This document shows positions 44,106 through 53,414 of a stretch of 61,586 nucleotides of DNA, in pieces. The DNA lies in assembly GCA_943328795.2 (NCBI GenBank), contig CALQBK020000004.1:1-61586 (forward strand), in the 5' to 3' direction. Within the stretch, counting starts at the first letter, position 1. Every line of letters begins with the position of its first letter. The notes under the pieces were generated by a model. That model was not told the origin of the DNA, did not search any database, and was given only the letters and a program-made list of their open reading frames with translations. Made by a program: the position numbers and the translations under genes. Origin of the DNA: Bifidobacterium breve (GTDB lineage: Bacteria > Myxococcota_A > UBA796 > SXON01).

Positions 44106-44327
44106 ATGATCTCCGCCACAGACATCCTCTCCGGCATCCGGGAAGCCAGCCGGGGCGTCGAGCCCTGGGCTGTAGCTGAGCTGGACGACCCGTGCCCCCC
44201 CACCGCCGCGATCGCGGCCGGACTCCAAGCCCACTTCGGGGTGGTCTTCGGCGCGGGTGACCTCGACCAGGTCACGACGGTGCGCTCCCTCGCCGAGCTG
44301 CTTCAGCGCAAGTTCGCGGAGGAGTGA
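44106..44327 (+). CDS. small protein, acyl-carrier-like fold possible
   Basis: 73 aa. The C-terminal VTTVRSLAELLQRKF resembles the last helix of acyl carrier proteins, but the phosphopantetheine DSL serine is absent (the corresponding region reads PCPPTAAIAA). Either a non-carrier relative or an unrelated helical protein. Ends just before the repeat cluster. Confidence 0.5.
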   Translation: MISATDILSGIREASRGVEPWAVAELDDPCPPTAAIAAGLQAHFGVVFGAGDLDQVTTVRSLAELLQRKFAEE

Positions 44328-44332
44328 CGGCC

Positions 44333-44469
44333 GGGGGGCTTGGGGGTCACGGCCGGGCGAAAGCGCGCCACGCCGCGCTTTCGGTAGGAAAAAGGCGGGA
44401 GGTACCCCGCCCGCCTTTTTCCGCCCGGCCCCTGGGGGCTTAGTAGGGGGCGTGAGCCCCCCAAAGCTA
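44333..44469 (-). repeat. dispersed hairpin repeat, copy 3
   Basis: Orientation reversed relative to copies 1-2. The terminator core is at 44387-44422. The neighbouring hairpin has arms 44358-44367 (CGAAAGCGCG) and 44374-44383, different from that of copies 1-2, so the family has two sub-types. The copy ends with the 21-mer 44449-44469 (GGCGTGAGCCCC then CCAAAGCTA) that recurs at 47565 and 47689. Confidence 0.8.
44387..44422. terminator. terminator hairpin of repeat copy 3
   Basis: GGAAAAAGGCGGG pairs with CCCGCCTTTTTCC; bidirectional. It follows the small gene ending at 44327. Confidence 0.75.
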
Positions 44470-44590
44470 TAGGGTCACGGCCGGGCGAAAGCGCGCCACG
44501 CCGCGCTTTCGGTAGGAAACGGCGGGAGGTACCCCGCCCGCCTTTTTCCGCCCGGCCCCTGGGGGCTTGGGGGGCCGCACACCCCCCACA
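44470..44590 (-). repeat. dispersed hairpin repeat, copy 4 (partly decayed)
   Basis: In tandem with copy 3 and nearly identical to copy 5. Its A-run side of the terminator stem has mutated (GGAAACGGCGGG), so only the T-run side is intact (44516-44549). The remaining gap 44591-44804 before the next gene shows no coding frame I trust; it presumably carries the promoter of the RTX-like gene. Confidence 0.75.
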
Positions 44591-44804
44591 CACGCAAGAA
44601 CGCCGCCTCGAACCAACATCGATGCCGATATGGGGGTGCTTGGCCGGCCTCGGCGGATTTGCAACCGTGGCCTCTCGGCTCGCTGCCGGCTCCAGCGGGC
44701 GCGATCGACCCGAGTTCGCGAATTCCTGGTATCGGACTTGAGGTCGCGTGGCCTCGGGATGGTCCTCGAACCGTGCTATCCTTCGACAACCCGGAGACAG
44801 GCTG

Positions 44805-45758
44805 ATGAACCGCACCACCCTTCTACGCACGGCGATGATGGCGGTCGTCCTTTCCGGCACCGCCAGTGCGGCCTGCCCTACAGGCTACACGGTGTGCAAG
44901 CCGGACGGCGTCCACGACGTGTGCAGCACGGACACGCACTCCGTCAGCTGCAACCTGACCGCATACTACGGTGGTCTCGGGAGCACCGAGTCCTGGTTCA
45001 TTTCGCCGACTTCGACCTCGTTTCGCGGATGGGGCCTGCTCGCCGACGGCTCCAAGTTTTGCTGCGAGTTCAGCGGGTTGGACGATGGCTGCGGCGTCGG
45101 AAACGCACCGCTCCCCGTTGACGTCACCGGGGGCGACACCACAGACATCATTCACCTGAACTACGGGGCTACCGACCTGGATTGCAGCTCGGACTACATC
45201 TATGGCGCCGACCTCGACGACACGATCTACGGCTCTCGCCTAACGACGACCAGCGACCATCTCTACGGAGAGGACGACGACGACACGATCTACGGTCTCG
45301 ACGGGAACGACTACATCGAAGGCGGGTTTGACATTGACACTATCGATGGGGGGGACGGGGCGGACACCTGCTACGGGGACCAGCCCACGCCGAACGCGGA
45401 CGACAAATTGGACTACGTCACTGGCGGACCAGGCGACGACACCCTGTACGGCAACGCCGGTGGCGACTTCCTCTGGGGCGGCGACGGGGCTGATACCATC
45501 TATGGCGGCGACGGGGACGACTCCGTAAAGGGAGACGCTGATGGCGACGTGATCTACGGGGAGGCGGGGGCGGATAGTCTTTGCGGCAACCCCGGCAACG
45601 ACACCATCGATGGTGGCTCGGGGAACGACGACATTTACGGAGGCACTGGCTCAGACACGGTGATCGGCGGCACAAACACCAATCACTGTGGGCCCAGCAC
45701 AGCCAGCTTCCCATACTCGGATTGTGTAAGCTACAACCTTAACGTGTGCCCGTGGTAG
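44805..45758 (+). CDS. secreted protein with RTX-type calcium-binding repeats
   Basis: 317 aa from ATG 44805, preceded by GGAG eight nt upstream. A Sec-type signal peptide (MNRTTLLRTAMMAVVLSGTASA) is followed by a Cys-rich region (CPTGYTVCKPDG, CSTDTHSVSC). Then come about ten nonapeptide repeats of GGxGxDxUx type (GGPGDDTLYGNAGGDFLWGG, GGDGADTIYGGDGDD), which form a parallel beta-roll with calcium. Unlike type-I-secreted RTX toxins it has an N-terminal signal peptide, so export is by Sec. No enzymatic domain seen. Confidence 0.82.
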   Translation: MNRTTLLRTAMMAVVLSGTASAACPTGYTVCKPDGVHDVCSTDTHSVSCNLTAYYGGLGSTESWFISPTSTSFRGWGLLADGSKFCCEFSGLDDGCGVGNAPLPVDVTGGDTTDIIHLNYGATDLDCSSDYIYGADLDDTIYGSRLTTTSDHLYGEDDDDTIYGLDGNDYIEGGFDIDTIDGGDGADTCYGDQPTPNADDKLDYVTGGPGDDTLYGNAGGDFLWGGDGADTIYGGDGDDSVKGDADGDVIYGEAGADSLCGNPGNDTIDGGSGNDDIYGGTGSDTVIGGTNTNHCGPSTASFPYSDCVSYNLNVCPW

Positions 45759-45764
45759 CCGGCC

Positions 45765-47477
45765 GTGAACCAAGCTTTTCCGCTCTTGGCGCTGTTCAGC
45801 GGCTGCTTGGAGTACCGCGTGAAGGGCGCGGATGGCGACGCCGCCAGCGGTGATTCCGCCCCCCTCACCGGCAGTTGCAGTGCGCTGAACACAGGTGCCT
45901 CGGGCCCGGCGAGCGAGGCCACATGTTCCGGCCTTGGCGAGGTCGAGTGGGGCATTCAGGTCGAGGACGAATGGGTACCTCCCACCGGCGTATGGCAGTC
46001 CAAATTCATCGTGGCGTCCGTCCCCGGGGTTGAGGGGGCGAGAGTAGTCGCCGGTAACGAGACGGAGCTGTACCAGCTGGCTCCGGGCGACGAGCCCGTC
46101 CCGCTGGCGCCCTGCGACTCCGGAGGATTGATCGCTCTCGCGTCGGTGGACGGATTTGGTACGCTCCTGACCTGCACCGACATCGGCGACTTCGGTTACC
46201 GGGCCAAGGTCCTTTCTCTGGACTCGGGCACGTACGCCTTCGGCCCAGAGAGCTCGGACGAGCCAGACGTTGGCTACGTGTTTCGCGACGTAGACGGCGA
46301 CGGTGTTGCCGACATCGTCACGGATCATCACGCCTTCGCCGGGGATGCGACTGTGCTCGGCCACTTCGCTGGCCCGATGATGGGCCTTTCCATTCCCGCT
46401 GTCGCTGACCTGAACGCCGATGGCAACGTCGAGGTCGTCAACACGCTGGGGATCTCCGACGCGCTCTCCGGCGAGTTGACCCCATGGGGCTCGGGAATCG
46501 GCGGGAACACCTTTCTGGGCGGGGTCGTCCTCGACGGCGAGGACGCGCGAATCCTGGGGATCGACGGACTCGTCGTCTTTCTGGCCGACGCCGCGGGCGA
46601 CCCTCTCTGGACCGTGCCTGGAGTCTCCGCGCCTCAGGCAGATGTCGCGATCGCCGACGCCACAGGGGACGGTCTTGCTGACATCTGTACGTTCGTGGAC
46701 GGCGCCGTCACCCTTCTTGGGCTGGACGGGGTCGTCGAGAGGAGTTGGCCGCGTTCCGGCCTGTCCGCGGGCGGATGTACGATGGCCGATCTGGACGCTG
46801 ACGGCGTGTACGAGGTGCTCGTCCTGGACCCCGTCGGATTCGCCATTCTGGACGGAAGGGACGGTTCCGAGCTGGCGAGCGACAACGAGTTCACGACCAC
46901 CCTCGGTTTCGACGCACCGATCGTTGCCGACATCGATGACGACGGCAGCGCCGACGTCGTCATCCTCGGTAAACCCGCTGGCACTGGCAAGTACGTCATC
47001 CGAGCGCTGGGAGCCGCGAGCGGGCGCTGGGCGCGAACACGGAGCGCTTGGCCGGAGAGCGGGTATGTCGCATCCGCATTCGTCGCGGGCGGCGTCACGG
47101 CGCCATGGCCCGCCAACCCGTGGGAGACGGATGCGCCCTACCGGGCCCAGCCGTCGTATGACGGGGACCGTCCTGATCTCTCGCTGACCGTCACCGACTC
47201 CTGTCATGACGCGGCTGGGTGGCATCTTGCTGTTCAGGCGCAGAACGCCGGGAGCGCCGACGCCCCGCCCGGAGCAACAATCGAGGTTGTTTCTCACCAG
47301 GACGGTGCTTTCACCGTGCTGGGGTCGGTCGATCTGGGCGCCATCCCGGCCGGAACGACCGCCGAGGGGGTTGTTCTGGATCTGCCGGAGCCAGGATCCG
47401 CTGGGGTGTTCGCGCGGATCGTAGGCGGCTTTGAGGACTGCGATCCGCAGAACAATCGCATCCGGATCGATCCATGA
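45765..47477 (+). CDS. lipoprotein with FG-GAP/VCBS-type repeats
   Basis: 570 aa, GTG start 6 nt after the RTX-like gene. Signal MNQAFPLLALFSGC with lipobox FSGC. The body contains FG-GAP-like calcium loops: DVDGDGVADIV, DLNADGNVEVV, DATGDGLADIC, DLDADGVYEVL and DIDDDGSADVV, consistent with a seven-bladed integrin-type propeller. The C-terminal ~110 residues form a CARDB-like beta-sandwich (WHLAVQAQNAGSADAPPGA). Predicted cell-surface binding protein, co-expressed with the RTX-like protein. Confidence 0.82.
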   Translation: MNQAFPLLALFSGCLEYRVKGADGDAASGDSAPLTGSCSALNTGASGPASEATCSGLGEVEWGIQVEDEWVPPTGVWQSKFIVASVPGVEGARVVAGNETELYQLAPGDEPVPLAPCDSGGLIALASVDGFGTLLTCTDIGDFGYRAKVLSLDSGTYAFGPESSDEPDVGYVFRDVDGDGVADIVTDHHAFAGDATVLGHFAGPMMGLSIPAVADLNADGNVEVVNTLGISDALSGELTPWGSGIGGNTFLGGVVLDGEDARILGIDGLVVFLADAAGDPLWTVPGVSAPQADVAIADATGDGLADICTFVDGAVTLLGLDGVVERSWPRSGLSAGGCTMADLDADGVYEVLVLDPVGFAILDGRDGSELASDNEFTTTLGFDAPIVADIDDDGSADVVILGKPAGTGKYVIRALGAASGRWARTRSAWPESGYVASAFVAGGVTAPWPANPWETDAPYRAQPSYDGDRPDLSLTVTDSCHDAAGWHLAVQAQNAGSADAPPGATIEVVSHQDGAFTVLGSVDLGAIPAGTTAEGVVLDLPEPGSAGVFARIVGGFEDCDPQNNRIRIDP

Positions 47478-47564
47478 TCATCTGCGGGTCCGTGTGACCC
47501 GGTCAAACCAAGCGGATGTGGCCTGCCTGCTCGCCACCCGGAGGACGCGGCGGGGGTGATCGCC

Positions 47565-47709
47565 GGCGTGAGCCCCCCAAAGCTATAGGGTCACGGCCGG
47601 GCGAAAGCGCGCCACGCCGCGCTTTCGGTAGGAAAAAGGCGGGAGGTACCCCGCCCGCCTTTTTCCGCCCGGCCCCGGGGGATTGGGGGGCGTGAGCCCC
47701 CCAAAGCTA
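47565..47709 (-). repeat. dispersed hairpin repeat, copy 5, flanked by 21-bp direct repeats
   Basis: The 21-mer GGCGTGAGCCCC+CCAAAGCTA lies at 47565-47585 and 47689-47709, 124 bp apart. Between them are the CGAAAGCGCG hairpin and the terminator core 47631-47666. Read on the minus strand, the first triplet (47709-47707) is TAG and is the stop codon of the copper ATPase gene. The rest of the gap 47478-47564 shows nothing. Confidence 0.82.
47631..47666. terminator. terminator hairpin of repeat copy 5
   Basis: GGAAAAAGGCGGG with CCCGCCTTTTTCC, bidirectional; it terminates both the FG-GAP lipoprotein and the copper ATPase transcripts, which converge here. Confidence 0.8.
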
Positions 47710-49923
47710 GAAACGCCGCAGGCGCAGCGCGTTGGCGACCACCGACACCGACGACATCGCCATCGCCGCGGATCCGATCATCGGTGACAGGAGCCCGAGC
47801 GCGGCGACAGGGATGCCGACCACGTTGTAGGCGAACGCCCAGAACAGGTTTTGCCGGACGATGCGGAGGGTCGCCTTCGACAGCTCGATAGCGGTCGCTA
47901 CGCGCCCGATGTCGCCCCGGATCAGCGTCATGCCCGCCGCGGCCATCGCGACGTCGGTGCCCGTGCCGATCGCGAACGAGACGTCCGCGGCGGCCAGCGC
48001 CGGCGCGTCGTTGATCCCGTCCCCGACCATGCCAACAACGCGCCCCTCGGCCTTCAGCCGCTGCACCAGCGCCAGCTTGTCGCCGGGCGACGCGCCCGCG
48101 ATCACCTCGTCGATCCCCACGGCCTTGGCGATGGCATCGGCGGTCGCCTGGTTGTCCCCGGTCGCGAGCACCAGTCGAACGCCCATCTTCTTCAACCGCG
48201 CCACGGCTTCCGCCGAGGTGTCCTTCAGCGTGTCTGCGAGCCCGATCACCCCGAGCGGCCGACCGCCGAGCGCCGCGAGGATGCCCGTCCGGCCCTGGGC
48301 CTCGATCGCCTCGAGCGCTGTCGTGAACACGCCGAGGTCGACGCCGCGCTGCTCCAAGAGCCGAGGGGTCCCGACGACGAGCTCCGAGCCGCGAACGTGG
48401 CCGACCACGCCCGCCCCCGTGACCGCCTCGAACCCCTCGACCGTCAGCTCCTCGAACGCGCCGGCCGCCCGCGCGTGCGCGACGATCGCCTGGCCCAGCG
48501 GGTGCTCCGAGTAGCGCTCAATGGCCGCGACGATGCGGATCACCTCGCGCTCGTCCAGCTCCCCCAGCACTCGAACGTCCGTGACCGAGGGTTCGCCCCG
48601 CGTGAGCGTGCCCGTCTTGTCGAGCACCAGCACGTCGAGCTCCTGCGCGAGCTCGAGCGCGCCCGCGTTCCGGACCAGGATGCCGTTCTCCGCGGCCTTG
48701 CCCGTGCCGACCATCACCGCCACCGGCGTCGCCAGCCCAAGCGCGCATGGGCACGCGATCACGAGCACTGCCACGGCGGGCACCATGGCCCCGGTGAACC
48801 CGGCCCCCGTCGCGAGCCACCCGAAGAACGTGAGCGCCGCGATCACGAGCACGGCCGGGACGAAGCGGCCCGCCACCTTGTCCGCGAACCGCTGGATCGG
48901 CGCCTTCGAGCCCTGGGCGTCCTCCACCATCCGGATGATGCCCGCCAGCGCCGAGTCCGACCCGACCCGCGTGGCTTCGACCAACAACCGGCCGTTGCGG
49001 TTCATCGTCGCGCCGATCACCACGTCGCCCGGGCCCCGTGTCACCGGCAGGCTCTCCCCCGTGATCATGGACTCGTCCAGCGCGGAGCTCCCCTCGAGCA
49101 CCCGTCCGTCCACCGGCACCCGCTCGCCGGGCCGCACCACCACGTGGTCCCCGACGACTACGAGCCCTACCGCCACGTCCTGCTCCACCCCGCCGCGGAC
49201 CACCCGTGCGGTAGGCGGGCGCAGCCCCGCGAGCTTGCGCACTGCGTCGCCCGCGCGGGCCTTCGCGCGCTCCTCCAGGAAGCGCCCGAGCAAGATCAGC
49301 GTGACCACCACGCTCGCGGTCTCGAAGTACAGCATCTCGCCGACGACCGTCGCGTAGACGCTGTAGCCGTACGCTGCCCCGGTCCCGATCGCGATCAGGG
49401 TGTCCATGTTCGCAGACCCCGACCGAGCGAGCCGCCAAGCGACTCGGTAGAAGTCCTGCCCCGCCCAGGCCAGCACCACCGTCGTGAGCGCGAGCTGCAC
49501 GAGCGCAGAGGGCAGCCCCATCACGTCGAGCATGCCGAGGACGAAGACGGGGGCGGAGAGCACAGCGGCCACCAGGAGTCGCTTGCGGGTCCGGCCAAGG
49601 TGCTCGGACTCCTGCGCCCCGACGTCGACGGGCGCCGGGGCCGGTGCGCCCGAGGTCACCGCGCCCGGCGCGGGCTCCGGGACGGGGGGCACCGCGACGT
49701 AGCCTGCACGCTCGACCGCGGCGGCGATGTCCGCCCACGCTGCGTCGGCGTGGATCGTCGCCTTGCCCGTGGCGATGTTCACGACCGCGGAGTCAACGCC
49801 CGGCAGCTTGCCAAGCACCTTCTCGACACGGGCCGAGCACGAAGCGCAGGTCATGCCGTCCACCGCGAAGGTCAGGTCGCCGTTCACGCGGCCTGGGAGC
49901 GAGGGCGACGGGAGTGCGGCCAT
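47707..49923 (-). CDS. copA: copper-translocating P-type ATPase
   Basis: 738 aa from ATG 49923; the frame continues upstream without a plausible start. One N-terminal heavy-metal-associated domain with GMTCASC (C26, C29), eight predicted membrane helices and the A-domain TGES (288-291). The intramembrane metal site is CPC (391-393). Also seen are the phosphorylation motif DKTGT (435-439), SEHPLG (472-477) and [10 protein letters not shown] near 650. Exports Cu(I) across the inner membrane with ATP. The CPC motif and single HMA are typical of CopA/CtpA-type exporters. Its stop codon is supplied by repeat copy 5. Confidence 0.94.
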   Translation of the reverse strand: MAALPSPSLPGRVNGDLTFAVDGMTCASCSARVEKVLGKLPGVDSAVVNIATGKATIHADAAWADIAAAVERAGYVAVPPVPEPAPGAVTSGAPAPAPVDVGAQESEHLGRTRKRLLVAAVLSAPVFVLGMLDVMGLPSALVQLALTTVVLAWAGQDFYRVAWRLARSGSANMDTLIAIGTGAAYGYSVYATVVGEMLYFETASVVVTLILLGRFLEERAKARAGDAVRKLAGLRPPTARVVRGGVEQDVAVGLVVVGDHVVVRPGERVPVDGRVLEGSSALDESMITGESLPVTRGPGDVVIGATMNRNGRLLVEATRVGSDSALAGIIRMVEDAQGSKAPIQRFADKVAGRFVPAVLVIAALTFFGWLATGAGFTGAMVPAVAVLVIACPCALGLATPVAVMVGTGKAAENGILVRNAGALELAQELDVLVLDKTGTLTRGEPSVTDVRVLGELDEREVIRIVAAIERYSEHPLGQAIVAHARAAGAFEELTVEGFEAVTGAGVVGHVRGSELVVGTPRLLEQRGVDLGVFTTALEAIEAQGRTGILAALGGRPLGVIGLADTLKDTSAEAVARLKKMGVRLVLATGDNQATADAIAKAVGIDEVIAGASPGDKLALVQRLKAEGRVVGMVGDGINDAPALAAADVSFAIGTGTDVAMAAAGMTLIRGDIGRVATAIELSKATLRIVRQNLFWAFAYNVVGIPVAALGLLSPMIGSAAMAMSSVSVVANALRLRRF

Positions 49924-49994
49924 CGGGGAGCAATAGGCACGGGCGACGTGGAAGGAAGGCGGCAAGCGCCCGACGGCGCCTGTCCGACGCGCCG

Positions 49995-50465
49995 CTACTT
50001 TGCCCCGAGGCGCACCAGCTCGGCCTTCGCCTCCCGCGCCCCGAGCGCTGCCAGCTCGTCCGCGCGCGCGTTCCCGGCGTTCCTGGCGTGCCCCCTCACC
50101 CACTGCCAACGCACCACGAGCCCCTTCCCGACAATGTGCGCGTCGAGCGCACGAACCCACTCGACGACCGCCGGGTCCACCTTCGCAAAGCCCTGCAGCC
50201 GCCACGTCTCGAGGTTCTTGACGAGGCTCTCCACCAGCGGTTGGTTGTCCGAGTAGACCACGACGCTCGACGCCCCCGGCACGGCGGCCAGCGCCTCCGC
50301 GATCGCCCGCACCTCCATCCCCTTCGCTTGCGTCCCCACGGCGGCCCCGTGACCCTCGACGTCGGGCGCGCCGGCGGTCCGAAGCAGGTAGCCCCAGCCG
50401 CCGGGCGATCCCGCGACGCCCGGCTTGCAGGCGCCGTCGGTGTAGCAATGCCATTCGCGGGGCAT
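49995..50465 (-). CDS. rnhA: ribonuclease HI
   Basis: 156 aa from ATG 50465 (a GTG at 50480 would overlap the upstream stop). All four acidic residues of the DEDD set are present: D10 in [11 protein letters not shown]51 in [12 protein letters not shown]73 in [13 protein letters not shown] and D136 in NARADELAA, with H126 in [10 protein letters not shown]. Degrades the RNA of RNA:DNA hybrids in the cytoplasm. It starts 7 nt after the NhaD stop, so the two are probably co-transcribed. Confidence 0.92.
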   Translation of the reverse strand: MPREWHCYTDGACKPGVAGSPGGWGYLLRTAGAPDVEGHGAAVGTQAKGMEVRAIAEALAAVPGASSVVVYSDNQPLVESLVKNLETWRLQGFAKVDPAVVEWVRALDAHIVGKGLVVRWQWVRGHARNAGNARADELAALGAREAKAELVRLGAK

Positions 50466-50472
50466 GCTCCGC

Positions 50473-51756
50473 TCACCCACCGAGCGCCGATTGTACCAAG
50501 TACACCGCGATCCCGGCGAAGTACCCTACCGCCGCCGGGACCCCGATCACCCGGGCGTACCAGCCGAACTCCAGCCGTTCGAGCCCCATCGCAGCGACCC
50601 CCGCCGCGGACCCGATCACCAGGATCGAGCCGCCCGTCCCCGCGCAGTACGCGAGGAACGCCCACGGGAAGTCCGCAGCGGAGCCCGACGCGTACATCCC
50701 CAGCGAAGCGGCCACGAGCGGCACGTTGTCCACCACCGCGCTCGCGAGCCCGATCAGCGCGACGATCACGCCCTGGTGGCCCACGTGAGCATCCAGCCAG
50801 CCGGCCATCGCGCCCAGCACCTCGGTGTGCTCCAGCACGCCCACCGCGAAGAGGATCCCAATGAAGAACACGATCGAGCTCATGTCGATGCGCGTGAGCG
50901 CGTGCACCATCGTGAGCGGCGCCTTGTCCTCGTCCTGCTTGCCCCGGTGGATCACCTCTCCGACGAGCCACAGGAGCCCGAGCCCAAACAAGATGCCCAG
51001 GTACGGCGGGAGGTGCGTCAGGGTCTTGAAGACGGGCACGGCGACCAGGATCCCGAGGCCGAGGAAGAACATCACGTTCTTCTCGAAGCTGGTGGTCTCG
51101 AGCCGCCCTACTCCCGACTCCACGGGCGGCTCCACCGTTCGTCCGCGCAGCCCGCGCGCTATCCACGCGAGCGGCACCGCCAAGTTCACCGCCGACGCCA
51201 GGAACACCGACTGGATGACCCCGGACGGCGTGATTTTGCCCGCGATCCACAGCATCGTCGTCGTGACGTCGCCGATCGGGCTCGACGCGCCCCCCGCGTT
51301 CGCTGCGATCACGACGAGGCCCGCGAACAGCATCCTGTCGTCCGCGCGCCCGAGCACCCGCCGTAGCAGCGAAACCATCACGATGGTCGTCGTGAGGTTG
51401 TCCAAGATGGCGCTCAGGAGGAACGTGACGAGCCCCACGAGGACGAGCAACGTTGTGAGCTTCCGGGTGCGGATGTGCGTCGTGATGACGTCGAACCCGC
51501 CGTGGGCGTCCACGACCTCGACGATCGTCATCGCCCCCATCAAGAAGAACACGACCTGCGCGGTCTCCAGCAAGGTCTCGCCCAGCTGCGCCGCGACGAG
51601 CTCCTGCGTGCCGCTCAACATCGCGTAGAGCGTCCACAACACGCCCGCGCCGACCAACGCAGACGCGGACTTGTGGACCCCGAGCGGCTGCTCCAACGCG
51701 ATGGCCGCGTAGGCGACGACGAACACGAGGACCAGCAGGGGCAGCAGGGCGAACAC
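50473..51756 (-). CDS. nhaD: NhaD-type Na+/H+ antiporter
   Basis: 427 aa with about 12 membrane helices. Family signatures: FLLSAILDNLTTTIVMVSL, AANAGGASSPIGDVTTTML and IGLASAVVDNVPLVAASLG, the paired re-entrant/DN motifs of the ion-transporter superfamily. Predicted inner-membrane exchanger of sodium or lithium for protons. No signal peptide; ATG start. It is divergent from the beta-helix gene with a 110-nt gap that should hold both promoters, though I could not place them with confidence. Confidence 0.9.
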   Translation of the reverse strand: MFALLPLLVLVFVVAYAAIALEQPLGVHKSASALVGAGVLWTLYAMLSGTQELVAAQLGETLLETAQVVFFLMGAMTIVEVVDAHGGFDVITTHIRTRKLTTLLVLVGLVTFLLSAILDNLTTTIVMVSLLRRVLGRADDRMLFAGLVVIAANAGGASSPIGDVTTTMLWIAGKITPSGVIQSVFLASAVNLAVPLAWIARGLRGRTVEPPVESGVGRLETTSFEKNVMFFLGLGILVAVPVFKTLTHLPPYLGILFGLGLLWLVGEVIHRGKQDEDKAPLTMVHALTRIDMSSIVFFIGILFAVGVLEHTEVLGAMAGWLDAHVGHQGVIVALIGLASAVVDNVPLVAASLGMYASGSAADFPWAFLAYCAGTGGSILVIGSAAGVAAMGLERLEFGWYARVIGVPAAVGYFAGIAVYLVQSALGG

Positions 51757-51866
51757 CGGGCGCCGGGGGAAGGCGCTCCGGCAGGCCTGCGAACTAACCC
51801 GCGTCGCGCCTCGGGTGTCCTTGCGTTGCGCACCCGCCCGCCGCGCTACGTCGGGCGGGTGAGCTC

Positions 51867-53414
51867 ATGAGCGCCTACTACGACCGTTGCCTCCCCGAAC
51901 CACTGTTTCGCCACGTCCGCCCCGGCGGCGGCTTGGACTGGCTCCCCGGCTGGCTGCGGTCGCCGAAGGCGGTCGAGCGCCGCGCTCGTGTCGAGTTCCG
52001 GCGCAGCTCGGGGGGGCACAAGGACGGCGCGCTGATGGTGTACATGGGACGAACCCGCACGAAGCTCCTCGGCGAGCCCGCGGACGGAGGGGGCGGCGCG
52101 TCCGCCAAAGATCCCGGGTCGCTGGTGGCGATACGCGTCTGCGGCGTCGATCTGCACGTCCCCGTGTGGGCGGGCGCGCCCGAGTGGTGCGATGGCGTTC
52201 AACAGGATTGTGCGAACACCGCGTGGCACGACGACGCGGGCGTGGCCACTTGGGTCGCCGGCTCCGGAGAGTCCAGCGACCTGACGCCCACCCTCGCGCA
52301 GGGCGAGGACTACGCCCCGATCGACCTGCCGCTCACCGAGTCGGGCGGACTCCAGGTGTGCGCGGGCACGTGGTACGTGAGCATCGACGTGGCGATGGGT
52401 GTTCACGTGACGATCTCCGATCCCACGGCGAGCGGGCTCGCGATCCTGGACGGCGGGGACGTGGCGCAGGTGCTGCAGATCGAAGACGGGGAGACGACGA
52501 CGGTGGCCTCCGCCTCGGACGTGACATTCACACGCGGCCGTTCGGAGGACGATGGCGGCTGCGTCGAGGTCGGGTCGGGAGCGGAGGTCAACCTCACCCG
52601 GGTGCAGATCGTCGACTGCACGGCTGCGGACCGCGGCGGCGGGTTCGCCGCCATCACGGGGGATACTCGCATCGAGATCGCCGACACCACGGTCTCCGGG
52701 TGCGCGAGCGGAACCCAGGGCGGCGGCATGATGTTCGGCGGAGACGAGGCGTGGTGGTCGAGCGACACCACGCTACAAGGCGTGGAGTTGAGCGAGAACA
52801 CTGCCGGGGGCAACGGAGGCGGGATCCTCCTGAACGGGCACACGGCGAGGATGAGCTCCCTCTCCGTCCATGGCAACTACGCCAGCGGCTGGGGCGGCGG
52901 CATCGGGATGGCCGGAAGCGAGGTCGAGCTCTTGGATTCGACACTGACGGGCAACTCCGCCGGCGCCGAGGGCGGCGGGTTCTACGCGGGTGGCCAGACC
53001 ACCGTCACCATCACCCGCACGGTGGTCTCCGAGAACTCGACCACCGACAGCGGGGGCGGCGCCTGGGTCGAAGGGTCCATCTGCGCGCTGATCGACTCCT
53101 CCCTCTTCGACAACACCGCGACGGTCACCGCGGGCGGGCTCGACCTCGCATACGACAGCGGGGTGTCGAGCGCCTACAACCGGGCGAGCTGCACGGGCTC
53201 ATCGCTCTCGGACAGCCTCGGTTTCGCCGGGAACCGGGACGGGGAGGACATGGTCGAGGTCCGGGTGCGGACGGGCACGACGTTCAGCGCCACGGAGTGC
53301 GACTGGCAGGGCGCCGAGGGCGGGCCCGGGGCTGTGCTTTCGGAGGCCACGGGCACCATCTCGTCCTGGGGTTTGGACGCGACGTTCGAGTGTGGCGACT
53401 CAGGCTGCTTCTGA
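51867..53414 (+). CDS. beta-helix repeat protein with atypical N-terminus
   Basis: 515 aa from ATG 51867 (GGTGAG upstream). Residues ~105-515 are a normal exported-type protein: EWCDGVQQDCANT is the tail of a MopE motif, VCAGTWYVSI opens a right-handed beta-helix, and GGGF/GGGI-type rungs follow (NGGGILLNGHTARMSSLSVH, EGGGFYAGGQ). Residues 1-70 (MSAYYDRCLPEPLFRHVRPGG and onward) look like the start of an unrelated soluble protein and contain no signal peptide, so export is not explained. I suspect a gene fusion or deletion joint around 52.07-52.18 kb. As it stands the protein may be non-functional. Confidence 0.6.
   Translation: MSAYYDRCLPEPLFRHVRPGGGLDWLPGWLRSPKAVERRARVEFRRSSGGHKDGALMVYMGRTRTKLLGEPADGGGGASAKDPGSLVAIRVCGVDLHVPVWAGAPEWCDGVQQDCANTAWHDDAGVATWVAGSGESSDLTPTLAQGEDYAPIDLPLTESGGLQVCAGTWYVSIDVAMGVHVTISDPTASGLAILDGGDVAQVLQIEDGETTTVASASDVTFTRGRSEDDGGCVEVGSGAEVNLTRVQIVDCTAADRGGGFAAITGDTRIEIADTTVSGCASGTQGGGMMFGGDEAWWSSDTTLQGVELSENTAGGNGGGILLNGHTARMSSLSVHGNYASGWGGGIGMAGSEVELLDSTLTGNSAGAEGGGFYAGGQTTVTITRTVVSENSTTDSGGGAWVEGSICALIDSSLFDNTATVTAGGLDLAYDSGVSSAYNRASCTGSSLSDSLGFAGNRDGEDMVEVRVRTGTTFSATECDWQGAEGGPGAVLSEATGTISSWGLDATFECGDSGCF

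Noticed and set aside
51846-52406. Minus-strand open frame opposite the start of the beta-helix gene
   Set aside because: Low-complexity composition, no ribosome site, and the plus-strand frame reads into recognisable MopE/beta-helix sequence.
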